Shown here in pieces: positions 30,053 through 40,300 of a stretch of 64,000 bases of DNA. The stretch spans positions 15,579,084 through 15,643,083 of the forward strand of contig NC_060116.1 of assembly GCF_021155765.1 (NCBI RefSeq), read 5' to 3'. The notes under the pieces were generated by a model. The model ran no database searches. It worked only from the letters and a program-made list of their open reading frames with translations, and had not been told where the DNA came from. The stretch's first letter is position 1. Every line of letters starts with the position of its first letter. The position numbers were made by a program, and so were the translations under genes. The stretch comes from Diprion similis (taxonomy: Eukaryota > Arthropoda > Insecta > Hymenoptera > Diprionidae).

Positions 30053-31934
30053 GTATACACATTTCTCTATACCTTATACGAGGTACTTTCTTCTCGGTGG
30101 AAAAGCCGCGTTTAATCTGGTAACGACTAGCTACTATACGACGGGATGGGAAAATCTCTTCGAAAAGAGAGCTAGATGACGGAGAGATTTCGGCTACTGG
30201 GGGAGAAGAACTTGGTCCAGGCCATTAATCCTTATAGCGTTGCAGGAGAGCCAGTTCTCGCCTTCGAGAGGAGAGAGAACAGTCGCGTAATCCTACTTTC
30301 TCGAGCTTTTTGACGCCGTGCCGTAGAGATTACCCGACACTCTTCCACCGTTTGGTTTCTCTCTATTATTTCTCATTCGCTTTCTCACCGTGAAAGGTAC
30401 GAGTCTCGTTTACTCCTCTGTAATTACCACCTGCAGTTGGATATCAGTTTCTGTTTATTCTTGGAACGTGAAAATCCCATTTAGAGTCTACGGAAACCGA
30501 GTTTCCGGAGCTTTGTAAGCTTCGGGGTGAGGCAAACGTTTGTCAGGGTCATCAGCGATAATTGGAGGAGAAAAATGAACTTTATTTACACTCTAGGTGC
30601 CGAATAATTACACTTTCGTTTCGGTGCCTTTTCACCCTGCCTCACGATGACAATGACAAGGATCCCAAGTTTCCTAGGCTCCTCGAATTTCTCAAAAAAT
30701 TATGACAACTCGACTCTAGGATCGAGGGTGTTTTTCACCCTCTAATCGGTATAAAATCAATGGGACTAACTCCTTTTCGACTGATTTCTCTGCTCGCAGC
30801 TGGTAGCTCACGAAAGACGATTGTCTACCTCGGCTTCTCGGACAATGGCCGCGATGAGTTTGGGTTTCATTGTGATGGTTACTCCGTGGACAATCCAGGA
30901 AGTGGTGGCTGCTTGTACAGGAAGCAAACCGCCTCCCTTCCTAGATTTCCTGGCCACATGGCTCGCCCTGTCCAACAGCTTCTGGAACCCCTTTCTCTAC
31001 TGGCTGTTGAATAACCACTTCCGGCGCATCTCCAAGGAGCTTCTATACACTAAGGTAATATTTTCCAACCATTGTCCACTATCGTCTTTCCGCCAACTTG
31101 AAGAAAACTGTTGTAAAATATATATACTGTATGCTTGAAATTCCGCTGAATTATCCTTACAATATATCGTTTATCTAAGTTTTTCCAAAATTCTGAAAAC
31201 GAACGAATCGATATACCGTGAAATAATTTTACGTCGCCTTTGCAACTGGATTAAGACTCGTAATAGATTTAGATTTCGAATGATAATGACTTTTTATTCT
31301 GACGTTGCTCAGAGCTTTCGTAAATCGTTTTCTTATAGTTGAAAAAAATTTTATGTAACCTGTCAAATATTTGTTATTATTTTTTTGTTTGGTATTTTTC
31401 TTTTTTTCTTTTATTTTCATTCCTTCGTGTTTCTACAGATTTTATGCAGACCAAAACCTCTCGGACCGAAGCAACACTGTTGCGCAACAAGTACAGGGGG
31501 ATTGGATATCTGCAGTATCGGTGGCTTAGATCTGTCTGGTAAGAAGGATAAATTTTTCTAAACTTTAAATGAATCACTGGAGTTGTTTCTTTTTGTTCTA
31601 GTTTTTTTTTTTTTTTTTATGTACGTACGATCGGCTGAGGCGAAAAGTTTGATTTATTGTATATAATACTCGTGCCTTAAAAAAGTTGCAGGGAGGGTTG
31701 CAAGAAGCGTGATGAAACTTTTCTTTCTGTATTTTACCTTTATCAACGGTGCTATCGTGAATAATAAAAAAAAAAAATCCAAACCAGTAATAACAGTAAA
31801 TAAAAATATACGAAAGGGGAGAAGTTTTGTTCTCCAGTTCTTTATATCATGTGTATATATATATATATACCTACCGACTTCTATGTAAATAGTTATTGAG
31901 ATCATAGTTGGATCTTGATCAGCTGTAGCTGTAC

Positions 31935-31965
<31 letters not shown>

Positions 31966-34900
31966 CGTGTGTGTTCGTTCTTTTATACGGTGTAACTACG
32001 TTAATTAGATGAACCCGATAATTGTACACTGACTTTAAATCCTTCTGAAAGCCGGACGGTGAACTGCCGCCTCATTTCTGAAGTAAAGTTTTCTGGAATT
32101 ACGAGAATTTTTCTGAACCCCTCTTGATTCTCCGTTGTTCACATTCCTAATTAAAACGACCGCGCGATCATGATTCCGAGTTCTTACGTTAAAATTAATG
32201 TCAATTATTTCGCGGATCCGGTGTGTAATAAAAAAATTTTCTCTTTTCAGCAACAGCTGATTATTAAAGAGATTATATATACCTTAGGGTGGGCCAAAGT
32301 AAATGACTATTTTTTTTTTCGTTAGTCACCGTGGAAATATCGTTCAAGATGACGAAAAGAATATTGTAAGAGTTTGAACTCTTAATATTAATATTAATAG
32401 GTGCCTATTTGCGATTTTCCATTTCCCGTTTAAATAACACAGGGAATTTTTTTTTTTTTTTTTTTTTTTTAATTTTATTACTCAACAACGTATCAGCGTA
32501 TCGTAAAGAGCAATATATGTTTTTGTAGGAAATTAAACGATCTACAAAAAAGATCTCTTACAATTTTTTCCCAAATCTACTGGTTCAAAAGTTGATAAAG
32601 ATATTAATTTTATACAATAGTTTACGTTAAAAACTTATTTCTTGTCAAGTGATCGGAAATTGTGGGAAAACTTTGACGTTTCAGTAAATAAGATAATATT
32701 AACTTCAAGAAGTATTATATTTTTTTCATTTTTCAACCTATAGTTCATAGTAAAAATGAAAAAAAATTGTGACATTTGACATAACTAATTTTTAAGCTTA
32801 AATAACTTTTGAACCAGTAAATTTACGATAAAATTGCAAGATACCTTTTTTGTAGATCGTTCAATTTCCTACAAAACTGTGTATTGCTCTATACGATACG
32901 CCAATCTGTTGTTGAGTAATAAAATTCCAAATTAAAAATTAAAAAAAATATCAATATTAAGAGGTCAAAATTTTACAGAATTTTTTTTCTTTCTTCATCT
33001 TGGACGATATTTTCACGGTGACTAACGCTAAAAAAAATTGCCATTTATTTTGGCTCACCCTATTATACCTGTATCTATACGATGTAGGGGTATAGTACGT
33101 GTGATCATTGGCCATTCGTAGTCAAAATTTATAACCTGTAGTATGGGTATGTATATACATATGTATGTCCATACATATACATCTGCAATGCATGCAGCGT
33201 ATGCATATTTCTACATTATACTGGCAATTGCAGTTACAACGCGGTCCATTGAGTTCGAAGTAGAGTAAAAGGGCAATTAATTCATGCTGCTGCACCGCGA
33301 TGTCAGTGCAAAAACCGATATTAAAAACCAGTTTACCGAGTCATTCGTATTTCTATACCTAGCATTGTTTCACGTGATAACCGATAACCGAGTTTTAATA
33401 TAGTAGAGTTTATTTGCATAAATTTATTCAATTTATCGGTATTATTATTAACTAGTTGCGAACTTAAAACAAATTGATTCATTAATTGGAAGGTACATTC
33501 GATTTTGAATAGAAACGCTTCCAACATGGCGGTTAAAAATCAAGAAAGTCGTTTATGTACGCAACTTAATTAATTCTCAAACTGTGATCACATTTTTCAC
33601 ATTGAAGAACACAGATTTTTACAAAAATTATCTAAAATAATTCACTTGTATTGTATAAATTATCCTCCGTCATTTAGACGATCATGGATTTGAATCTCCA
33701 TCTAATTTTAACAATTTTCTGACAGCCATTATTACTAAGTACATTATGTATCAAGGGAACAAAGTGCCAAGATTATTCCCGCAGAAGACGCGTTGAGAGG
33801 GAATAACAAACTATTTTCGCCCCGCTTTTCAGGGCAAAAAAGTTACGATTATGGTCGAGTCGGGAATAAAGAATAAAAAAAAAAAAAAAAAAGGAAAAGT
33901 AAAGAGAAATTTAGATTTCTCGAGTGCAGTTGTGTGCAGTGGGAAATATCTCGTTTCAGGCATAGAACGATGCTCCATGGAGAGGTGTTCAATGGGACGA
34001 TGTTCCTCCCTCTCTTTGGCGACGACGCCGCCGCCTCTTCCTTGGGAAACGGGACCGTCTTGCGTCGGCGTCGGCGTCGGCGTCGGAGTCGGCGTCGCTG
34101 GTGGAAGAGAAAGCCCGACGTGAGTGCGGAGTGTCGCCACGCAGACGGAGGACGAGCCATCCTCTCCTGATCACTGCAGTTAGTACTGCGTGGCGGCGCG
34201 ACTTATCGATAATTACTGCACTCGCCATCCTCATCCTCATCCTCATCCTCATCGCGGTCATCCTCACCTTCGTCTTCGCCGCTGCTGGATCGAAAACTTG
34301 CCCGACTTGCTCACACGGAATAGTAATCTTAATTCATTTTTGCCGGTAGTTGGAAGAGGAAGAAGCCGAGTTTACGGTCATTCTTACAAGTATCGTTCTT
34401 CAAATTTGATTGGGAAATTATGATTTTCATATACCTAGAGATGAAATTCAGGAATTAACGGCTTACTGATTTCATTCGTTTGATAATTTCATGCCAAATT
34501 TTCCAACCATTTTATTTGTCATATTTTCAGCAACTTCTTCAGGAAAGGTTTGATCATTAGTTTACTTATTTATTTGTTTATTTGATTTCGTTAAAGCCTG
34601 AATATGATGACACATTTGTGTCATAATTGCGAAAAAAATTACGCGTGAAAATTAGCAAATACATTTAGCGCGATTTATATAAATATATTACACAGATGTA
34701 ATACTCTACGATAAACAATATACATATATATGAAATAGAAACGGTTGCCAATTTCGAAGCGATAATAAATATTCGATATGACTTATACATTATGTAAATA
34801 ATAATATAACGTAATATATAGTATAATATGTATGATGTAAAAAATCAATCAAAGTATGTACATGTAAAAACTCTAGTTATATACATTCACTCGTATATAC

Positions 34901-37304
34901 ATATACAGGAAATTCAATTCCAGAAGTTTTCTATGACGATTATTATTTGCAATTTGAATTATCACACCGATAAATGTTGCTTGAAAATCTCACAGTTTGT
35001 GAGAAAAATTTATTGCTGGGTCGAATTGTGTTTCGAGGCGGGACAACGAGGGAAAAAAAAAATGATAATTAGGTAATGGACCAAATCGAATCGACTGCGT
35101 GATTATTCATTATCTTATAGTCGGGTTATAAATTTTATTTTGTTTCTCATTGTATAATTATACATATAATATATATACCTCTGATCTCGCACGAAGTAGA
35201 AAATTACTACAAGATAACGTGTTTTTATTATTGAAATACTTACATCGTTCCTCAAGACACGAGAAAGAGAGAAAGAAAAAGAGAGAGAGAAAAATGTGTT
35301 CATTAAACGTATTATAATTTATTATTCAAAGTGTCTTGAACAGTTTTAGACTTTTTGCAGAAAGTAAAATGATCGAATACTGCCACGTCCCTTTCCTCAG
35401 GACATTTTCGCATAATCATTTATCACACTTACTATTGTTTATCAGTTGGAAATTATTACATCACTGATTAATTCGTTATTCAGTTATATCAAGGCACTTT
35501 TGAAATCGGATAATGATTTAGAATTGTATTAAGATTGCGTATAACTCTTGACAGCTTGGTTGAAAATGATATAAAACGTAAGTGTATAAAATATAAGTGT
35601 ATAATTAAAATTGTTATTGAGACTTGATTATTATCGCTGCAGAGAATTAAAACCATATTAAATTGAGCTGTGAAACGTGTATAATGCATGTGCATATAAA
35701 TACATCTATTTTACGTTTTTTTTTTCGTATTATTATCATTTATCTATAAATAAGTATAAGTAAGAAAATCGACGTAATCGCGAGTAAATCATAGCGAATG
35801 AAAGAAAGAAATTAATGTATAAATGTGAGAAAATTAAGAAGAATTATACATAACGTAATGATAAAAATAACGGTTTAGATATAAATTTAAAACTTTTGTT
35901 ACAAATTCGTATGTAGGTTCATATTGTCTTTATATATTCGAAATATTGTTACGTGTACGATGTTGCGCGTGTGCTGCAAGAGAAACCTGAAATTTTCTAA
36001 CCACCGCGATAATAGGTTAATGCAAAAAAACTTTGCCGGCAATTATAGGTATGAAAGAAGAAGAAGAAGAAGAAGAAAACAATTAAATTTAATTAAACGC
36101 ACAAGAATAGATCGGCGGATAATTTTTAGATAGTAATTAATCCTATATAATTATAATATAAATAATTTCAACGTGTAATAATGTAAAACTTTCTCCTACA
36201 CACATAATATGGATGAAGATGAAGATGAAGATGAAGCAATTACCTGATATACAAGTTTCATCCCAAAGACCCAAATATTATAATATCGAGGCGAATTGAT
36301 GTATAATCGATATAAATACAATTTTATGCGATGATCCCGATTAGTTGTTTGAAAAAATAGCGAATAAAAAAACAAACAAACAAACAAAACGCACAATAAA
36401 AAATGATAAGTTATCGCAATGACATCTGATGATCGTTTTGTTAGTGCAGTTTTATCTTTTGTAAATCTTGTCTCTTGCAAAAGAAAAGAAAATAAAATAT
36501 TAATACGCCTGAACGCATTTATCAATAAGGTTAGTGATCAACGATTACCAATTGATAACGCTAACGATACATTATAATGCGGGTAATGCCATCATACAGA
36601 TCGTTAAATATCCGAATCAAAGAAGTTAATTATACGTACTATACACCCGATATCGTGTTTACGTATCCTGTAAAACTATTGTTCTGTATAAAGCATATGA
36701 AACATAAATAATAAGATAACACTGCAGTCGTGCAGCGGAGTGTTTTGACGTTAATGAAAATTTAATGAATTAATCAATTAATTAATATACATATATACAT
36801 AATATGTATATCCATATACTATACGAAAAAGAAGCACTGTTATATCAGCATAAATTCAAACAATAATATATACGAGATTTTTAGAATAAATATTCGACTC
36901 TAATTTCTTCTCCGGTTTTTCTAATCACACATTGTTTTCAGATCGCTATATTCTAATCGCGTGGAAAAAGTTGGCGGAATATAAATTCAAGGTACCTACG
37001 TATTTATGCGTAGGTATAAGCGAATTTATTCGTTTATTAAAAAGTAATCAATGAAGTACTTTTTTTTTCTTATTCACAGCGAGTAATCTGAAAAATTAGA
37101 ACTCAGTTTTTACGAATAAAAAAATAAAGACGCAGAGAGCGATAATGAAAAAGAGAAGGTATAAGTATCTACACGAGGGAAAAAACTCCATAACTGAGAT
37201 ATCGACGCCGGTGAAGAAATATTGGTTCAACTTGTTTATTTTTCAGGATGAAATACGAGAGGGACGATGTAGAGCTTCGAAGAAAACGACGCCATTACCC
37301 ATGA
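6019..37304 (+). CDS. Class A (rhodopsin-like) orphan GPCR, partial, TM3 to stop
   Basis: Seven coding exons: 6019-6135, 15439-15578, 17027-17174, 30800-31054, 31439-31538, 33960-34119, 37247-37304. Together they give 978 nt, or 325 residues plus stop, and every junction keeps phase. Seen in sequence: TM3 ending in a DRY motif (AIDRYMCMLHP), TM4 with the conserved Trp 28 residues after the DRY Asp as in beta-adrenergic receptors, an extracellular loop 2 with an NGS glycosylation site and a Cys, TM5 with FYFPTTMVLMYCYGSAFH, TM6, and TM7 with NPFLYW (the NPxxY motif). This is a plasma-membrane seven-helix receptor expected to couple to G proteins. The ligand cannot be told; it resembles insect amine-like orphan receptors. 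TM1-TM2 are missing, probably upstream. Of the tail exons, 31439-31538 is good and the last two are less certain. Introns reach 13.6 kb, unlike the compact genes downstream. Confidence 0.9.
7436..7763. mobile_element. MITE-like element with about 50-100 bp terminal inverted repeats
   Basis: The left end reads ATGGGGTATTCCACACCAAA and continues through a segment containing AAGCCCCGACCAT. The right end, reverse-complemented, reads ATGGAGTATTCCACGCAAAC and again contains AAGCCCCGACCAT. The arms then share TTTCATGTTTTTT and a degenerate TACTC block. The interior is AT-rich with no coding capacity. TA-rich microsatellites lie on both sides, so a TA target duplication is plausible but cannot be proved. 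It is a non-autonomous DNA-transposon relic by structure; the family is not recognised. Confidence 0.75.
9781..9815. repeat. CT dinucleotide microsatellite
   Basis: About 17 TC units within a pyrimidine-rich stretch of the GPCR intron. Confidence 0.95.
12231..12308. repeat. TA dinucleotide microsatellite
   Basis: About 39 uninterrupted TA units; the longest dinucleotide run in the window. Confidence 0.97.
14797..15154. repeat. Imperfect inverted repeat, arms of about 105 bp
   Basis: The left arm (14797-14902) and the reverse complement of the right arm (15051-15154) share TTTTTTCAAAGAACATT, then ATTGTCAGA, AAAGAC and the block TTAATATTATTATTTAATGG. The spacer is about 150 bp. The arms have diverged by scattered substitutions. 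A foldback or MITE relic in the GPCR intron; no clear target-site duplication was found. Confidence 0.7.
15439..15578 (+). CDS. GPCR exon: TM4 and extracellular loop 2, with a GC donor
   Basis: Encodes GCVAVMSTTWIASVAVFGAL then a loop with YYFNGSG and LLACDPFF. An AG at 15422-15423 would allow an alternative start adding five residues (YYMRQ). I chose 15439 because it puts the TM4 Trp exactly 28 residues after the DRY Asp, the usual class A spacing. The exon ends in phase 2 at CTTAG|GCAAGT, so the donor is GC rather than GT. The split codon AG+G gives Arg and joins smoothly to TM5 of the next exon. Confidence 0.9.
16674..16982. mobile_element. piggyBac-like MITE, 309 bp, TTAA target duplication
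   Basis: The left end is TTAA|GGGGACACGTCAGTGA and the right end, reverse-complemented, is TTAA|GGGGACGCGCTAGTAA. Both continue into TAAACTTTTTCGATTTG, so the terminal inverted repeats are about 45 bp. TTAA flanks both sides (16670-16673 and 16983-16986). TTAA duplication is the hallmark of piggyBac transposons. The interior has no transposase frame, so it is non-autonomous. It lies inside the GC-AG intron, 40 bp upstream of the TM5 exon. Confidence 0.8.
17027..17174 (+). CDS. GPCR exon: TM5 and start of intracellular loop 3
   Basis: Acceptor TATTACAG at 17019-17026. The frame reads ILACCCFYFPTTMVLMYCYG, a typical TM5 with the conserved Pro, then a basic stretch (HVNKLRLKR) and GGHIER, ending at AGG|GTGAGT in phase 0. 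The acceptor lies 40 bp beyond the TTAA flank of a 309 bp inverted-repeat element. Confidence 0.92.
17299..17331. repeat. Tandem heptamer array (GGGTAAT)n
   Basis: Four copies of GGGTAAT, one with a T to C change (GGGCAAT), ending in GGGG. It begins 125 bp after the TM5 exon donor, inside the large GPCR intron. Confidence 0.85.
27848..27915. repeat. TA dinucleotide microsatellite
   Basis: About 34 uninterrupted units, ending 25 bp before the near-perfect foldback at 27940. Confidence 0.97.
27940..28169. repeat. Near-perfect foldback, 93 bp arms, 44 bp loop
   Basis: The left arm 27940-28032 and right arm 28077-28169 are inverted copies with only about three differences along 93 bp. The shared core includes CACTTTATCGCCCAGGGATC and GTGCTGGGCTCTCGCCCAT. 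The spacer is AT-rich. The element directly follows a TA microsatellite. Arm identity is far higher than in the other foldbacks here, so it is recent or kept similar. No coding capacity. Confidence 0.88.
30020..30052. repeat. Compound TG/TA microsatellite
   Basis: About 11 GT units passing directly into TA units, in the GPCR intron before the TM6-TM7 exon. Confidence 0.9.
30800..31054 (+). CDS. GPCR exon: TM6, TM7 and helix 8
   Basis: Acceptor TGCTCGCAG is followed by 85 codons: LVAHERRLSTSASRTMAAMS enters TM6 (MSLGFIVMVTPWTIQEVV), then a short third extracellular loop with KPPPFLDFL, then TM7 ending NSFWNPFLYWLLNN and a basic helix 8. The donor is AAG|GTAATA, phase 0. NPxxY is intact. The Trp of the usual CWxP in TM6 is absent; the segment reads MVTPW. 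Confidence 0.93.
31439..31538 (+). CDS. GPCR exon: cytoplasmic tail 1
   Basis: Acceptor TTCTACAG, phase 0 in, donor TCTG|GTAAGA, phase 1 out. It encodes a Cys-containing tail starting ILCRPKPLGPKQHCCATSTG and ending GGLDLS. The CC pair just after helix 8 may be a palmitoylation site (inference). Phase continuity with the TM7 exon is exact. Confidence 0.82.
32287..33060. mobile_element. 774 bp foldback element with TA flanks
   Basis: The ends are TA|GGGTGGGCCAAAGTAAATG and, reverse-complemented, TA|GGGTGAGCCAAAATAAATG, both followed by CGTTAGTCACCGTG and AAATATCGT. The similarity does not stop there. Near 32475-32600 and 32800-32940 the inverted copies share GCGTATCGTA, TTTTGTAGGAAATT, AACGATCTACAAAAAA and CTGGTTCAAAAGTT. 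Thus most of the element is a long imperfect palindrome around a centre of about 200 bp. TA duplications (32285-32286, 33061-33062) fit a Tc1/mariner-like or similar origin (inference). No transposase frame. Confidence 0.85.
33960..34119 (+). CDS. Probable GPCR exon: tail 2 with a GV repeat
   Basis: Acceptor TCTCGTTTCAG, donor CCGAC|GTGAGT. The incoming phase (1) matches the previous exon and the outgoing phase (2) matches the last exon. The product starts GIERCSMERCSMGRCSS, then a Pro-rich stretch and a (GV)n run encoded by GTCGGC repeats (34063-34098). It is low complexity and its spliced use is inferred only from phase and splice motifs. If skipped, the last exon would not be in frame. Confidence 0.55.
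34063..34265. repeat. GTCGGC and CCTCAT hexamer tracts
   Basis: Two separate hexamer-like tracts: GTCGGC repeats at about 34063-34098, inside the probable tail exon and encoding Gly-Val, and CCTCAT repeats at about 34226-34253, downstream of that exon's donor. On the other strand they make long Asp/Ala- or Arg-rich open frames that are artefacts. Confidence 0.85.
37247..37304 (+). CDS. Probable GPCR last coding exon
   Basis: Acceptor TTTATTTTTCAG. One base completes a codon, then MKYERDDVELRRKRRHYP and a stop (TGA at 37302-37304, with TAA next). A charged, basic C-terminal end is usual for GPCR tails and the phase is exact. Support is moderate because the exon is short; an alternative terminal exon with stop is possible at 32251-32267. 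Confidence 0.6.
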
Positions 37305-40300
37305 TAACCCTGGATATGAAAGTGCAACCGTATATTATTCAGTACTCAATTCGCAAACAATATTTATTACATACGATCTACATTCTGATGAATTGTCAAG
37401 CTTATTTTTATTCGCTCGATCACTACAAATCGCAGAAAACTTTCTGACTGCAAAAAAATTGGGTGACGGTGGTGATGGTGGTGGTGGTGGTGGTGGTGGT
37501 GGTGGTGGTGGTGGTGGAATTGTAATACGACCGAATGATTACGCTGACGAGCGACAAGATTTTTTTTCTTTACTTCCTTTTATTTTCTCCTTTTCATTAT
37601 TATTCTTTTTCCGACAACAACGGAACGCGATACAATCTTTTCGGCAAAGTCGGCGTCTGCTTGTCGCCCATATTTTCGCGGACGAGCGAACAAACGCGAG
37701 GCCAGAGGCGTCGTCACCGAGTAAGGGATGCTTTCCGTCCATTTTCCACCAGCATCCGGACTCTCCAATCTCCACCCTTTCCTCCCCCCTCCCTTCCTAC
37801 GTGGCTGCAGATATTCCCGTTTTCTTTCACCCCTGCTACTCTGTTTTTCTGCTCTCTTGTTTTTACACCCCTCTAATTGTTTCTGAAACGTTCATCCCGG
37901 ATAGACAGCTCTCTGCCTATACATATATCCACTCTATCATCCCCAACCCTTATATATGTATACCGCAGACGCTCCATCTTCTCTCCTACAGTGATTTATG
38001 CGATTTGTCAACAAGTGACCAACGGAATTTTTACTCTGGTCGTTTTTTTTTTTTTTTTTTATTCATATTCGTAATTGAATTACGTCGTTTTGAAATCACT
38101 GTATTATATATTTGAGCGGAAAAAGAAGTTTTCTTCGGTAAAGAATAACTTCATCATCGTATATGTAATATAATTGGCAGCTGTGCAGAAAAATTTAGAG
38201 AAATTTTTCTTTTTTTTCATCCATTTGTTTGTTGTTGGAACATTACAACCAGCTTGGGGCAAAGTTAAATTGTACATCCGTTCCGATAGCAGAGTAAATT
38301 TTATTCAGTCTGGTACAAAGACTTATTGTTAGATCCGATTACTTTTCCTACGCAATCAGGATAAACTCATGAAAATATTTTGCCGTCTCTCGTGCTTTGT
38401 TTTCAATAGTTTGAAACGGGATCCTGAGCGTCAGTTTCCCCGAGAAATCCCGCCTCTGAGACCCGTCGTAACAATTACTCCGTGGATAATTGACACCGAA
38501 TTTGATATGGGGGGGTGAAATTTATTTACGCGCGTAGCGTTAATGGAGACTTTTGCCTTCACCCCCACGTCAAAAGTCGTGATAACCAAGCGTCACGCAC
38601 TTCGATCATAAGTTGACTAACGTGCTTAATTGATTACGGCTCGTCAAACTTGAGTTTATGCAATATGTATGCGCATGTAGATACAACGTACTAAAATAAA
38701 TTAATTCCGACTCTCGCCAAGCGTTGGGGTTGAATCACTTTCGGAAAACGTGGCCTGAACCTTTGTCAAGTATCTCACTGCGTGATCATTGTATCTCACT
38801 ATAATCCTGCAAATCGCTAAGTTAAATTTATCGTTAATAATTAATAACGCCACTGCAGTTCGTCCGAACTTTCGTCACACATTGTTCATTTATATCGCCC
38901 TTGCTGTTATAATTTACGACTAGAAATACGAGGCAAATTCCTCGGGGAACGATATAGCTGAAGAGGTGAAACGACTGGCAGTCTATCCCGGCTATCTGCT
39001 TCGAGCAGCGAGAAACAGATGCTCTCCCTCGGGATTCCGCAGTCTGATTATCGACGATCGAGTCACCTGATATGATATTCGGACATAGACCAACCGCTTT
39101 TCCGAAGGACTCTGTCTCCTGCAGGGAAACACGGTTAGCGTCGATTTTCGCGATAAGCAGTAGCAGCAATTAGTGTACGTGTGTGCCTTTATGCAACCCA
39201 GCATCAATCAATTGGGCAGGGATTTTGTCGGGTGGTTCTTAATTGCCTTAATTATACCGGAGAAGTAACAGCCGGTGATGTATAAATTCATAAATCACGA
39301 TAATAAAGGCCTCTTCTTCGGTAAAAATTTAAGCCCCATTTAAAAAGAGCTTATCGTCTTACTTCCTGAACCCATTTAACGACCCGCAGTTCGATTCTAA
39401 TTATCTGTAATTAACCGCGGTAATTTCTATCGCAAATATCAACCCCACCTCTTTCCATCATCTCCCTCAATTTACCGAAACCTATTCTTATTGACTGACT
39501 ATTCCACCTCGTTTAATCACTCGAGTTTATATTCGGTTCACGCGGAGACGCATTCATATATACATACCGAATGAATTAATCCTTTCAATCCTGAAAGGAA
39601 CGCCTCGATCGTGACCTTTTGTCGACACTTTTCAATCACATTGCTGGGAATAATCAATTACAAGAATGAAAGAAGTGACAAGAAAAAATAAAATGTGGGC
39701 AGCTACGCGTAAGTGAAAAAAGATATTTTCGAACTGGTACAGTATACGCGAGATCATCTTGGTCGGAAACGATATATTTTATGTCGAATAAAATCTATAT
39801 AGGGACTATATTTCTTCGTTTCGAAAAACTATGGCCGTATACCGCGTCTTTGGGAGCAATAAAGTTTAACCCCTGTATACGTGTACACGTATAAACGTTA
39901 CTATCATACCTACCACCGTTTAGAAAGGGAAACATTTATTCCATTTCTGCTGTTCTTATCCTGGCCATCCACCCTTCGCGAGTGGATCCATAAGCTCGCG
40001 AATAAAATTTGAGTCAATGCTTGGAGTCCCTTTTTCCACGCGGTAAAGGCGAAAGGAAACTTTACACGTGAAACCGATTTACATCCTTTCAGTCGAGTCC
40101 CTGAGATCTTTAACGTACTGCAATCAGCGTCTCTGCAGAGCAATATGGCGGTGAATAGGAAGTTATCAGCGAATCGTTTTGGGTTAATTGCGGAGATATT
40201 AGGGCACCAAAAGCTTCCTGCAAGCTATCTGACTTTCGTTTAGCTCCATTCAGTCGATATTCAGTAAAGGTGGTGAAAAAAATTTACTCCGATTATCAAA

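Larger units (their letters stand above)
17175..30799 (+). other. GPCR intron, about 13.6 kb
   Basis: No exon of another gene could be supported, although this intron contains the longest chance frames of the 5' half (for example 25990-26622 plus and 26909-27424 minus); both translate to compositionally biased peptides with no recognisable domain. It holds the GGGTAAT array (17299-17331), a CTCC run (22669-22695), a TA run (27848-27915), the foldback at 27940-28169, a C run at 29717-29733 and a TG run at 30020-30042. Confidence 0.6.

Noticed and set aside
33829..34267. Overlapping open frames on both strands with Arg-, Asp/Ala- or Pro/Thr-rich repeats
   Set aside because: They are alternative-frame readings of the GTCGGC and CCTCAT hexamer tracts; only the one frame that matches GPCR splice phases was kept.
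37393..38115. 240-residue plus-strand frame with poly-Gly
   Set aside because: The poly-Gly is the GGT microsatellite, the rest is Phe/Ser-rich translation of T-rich DNA, and it follows the proposed GPCR stop.
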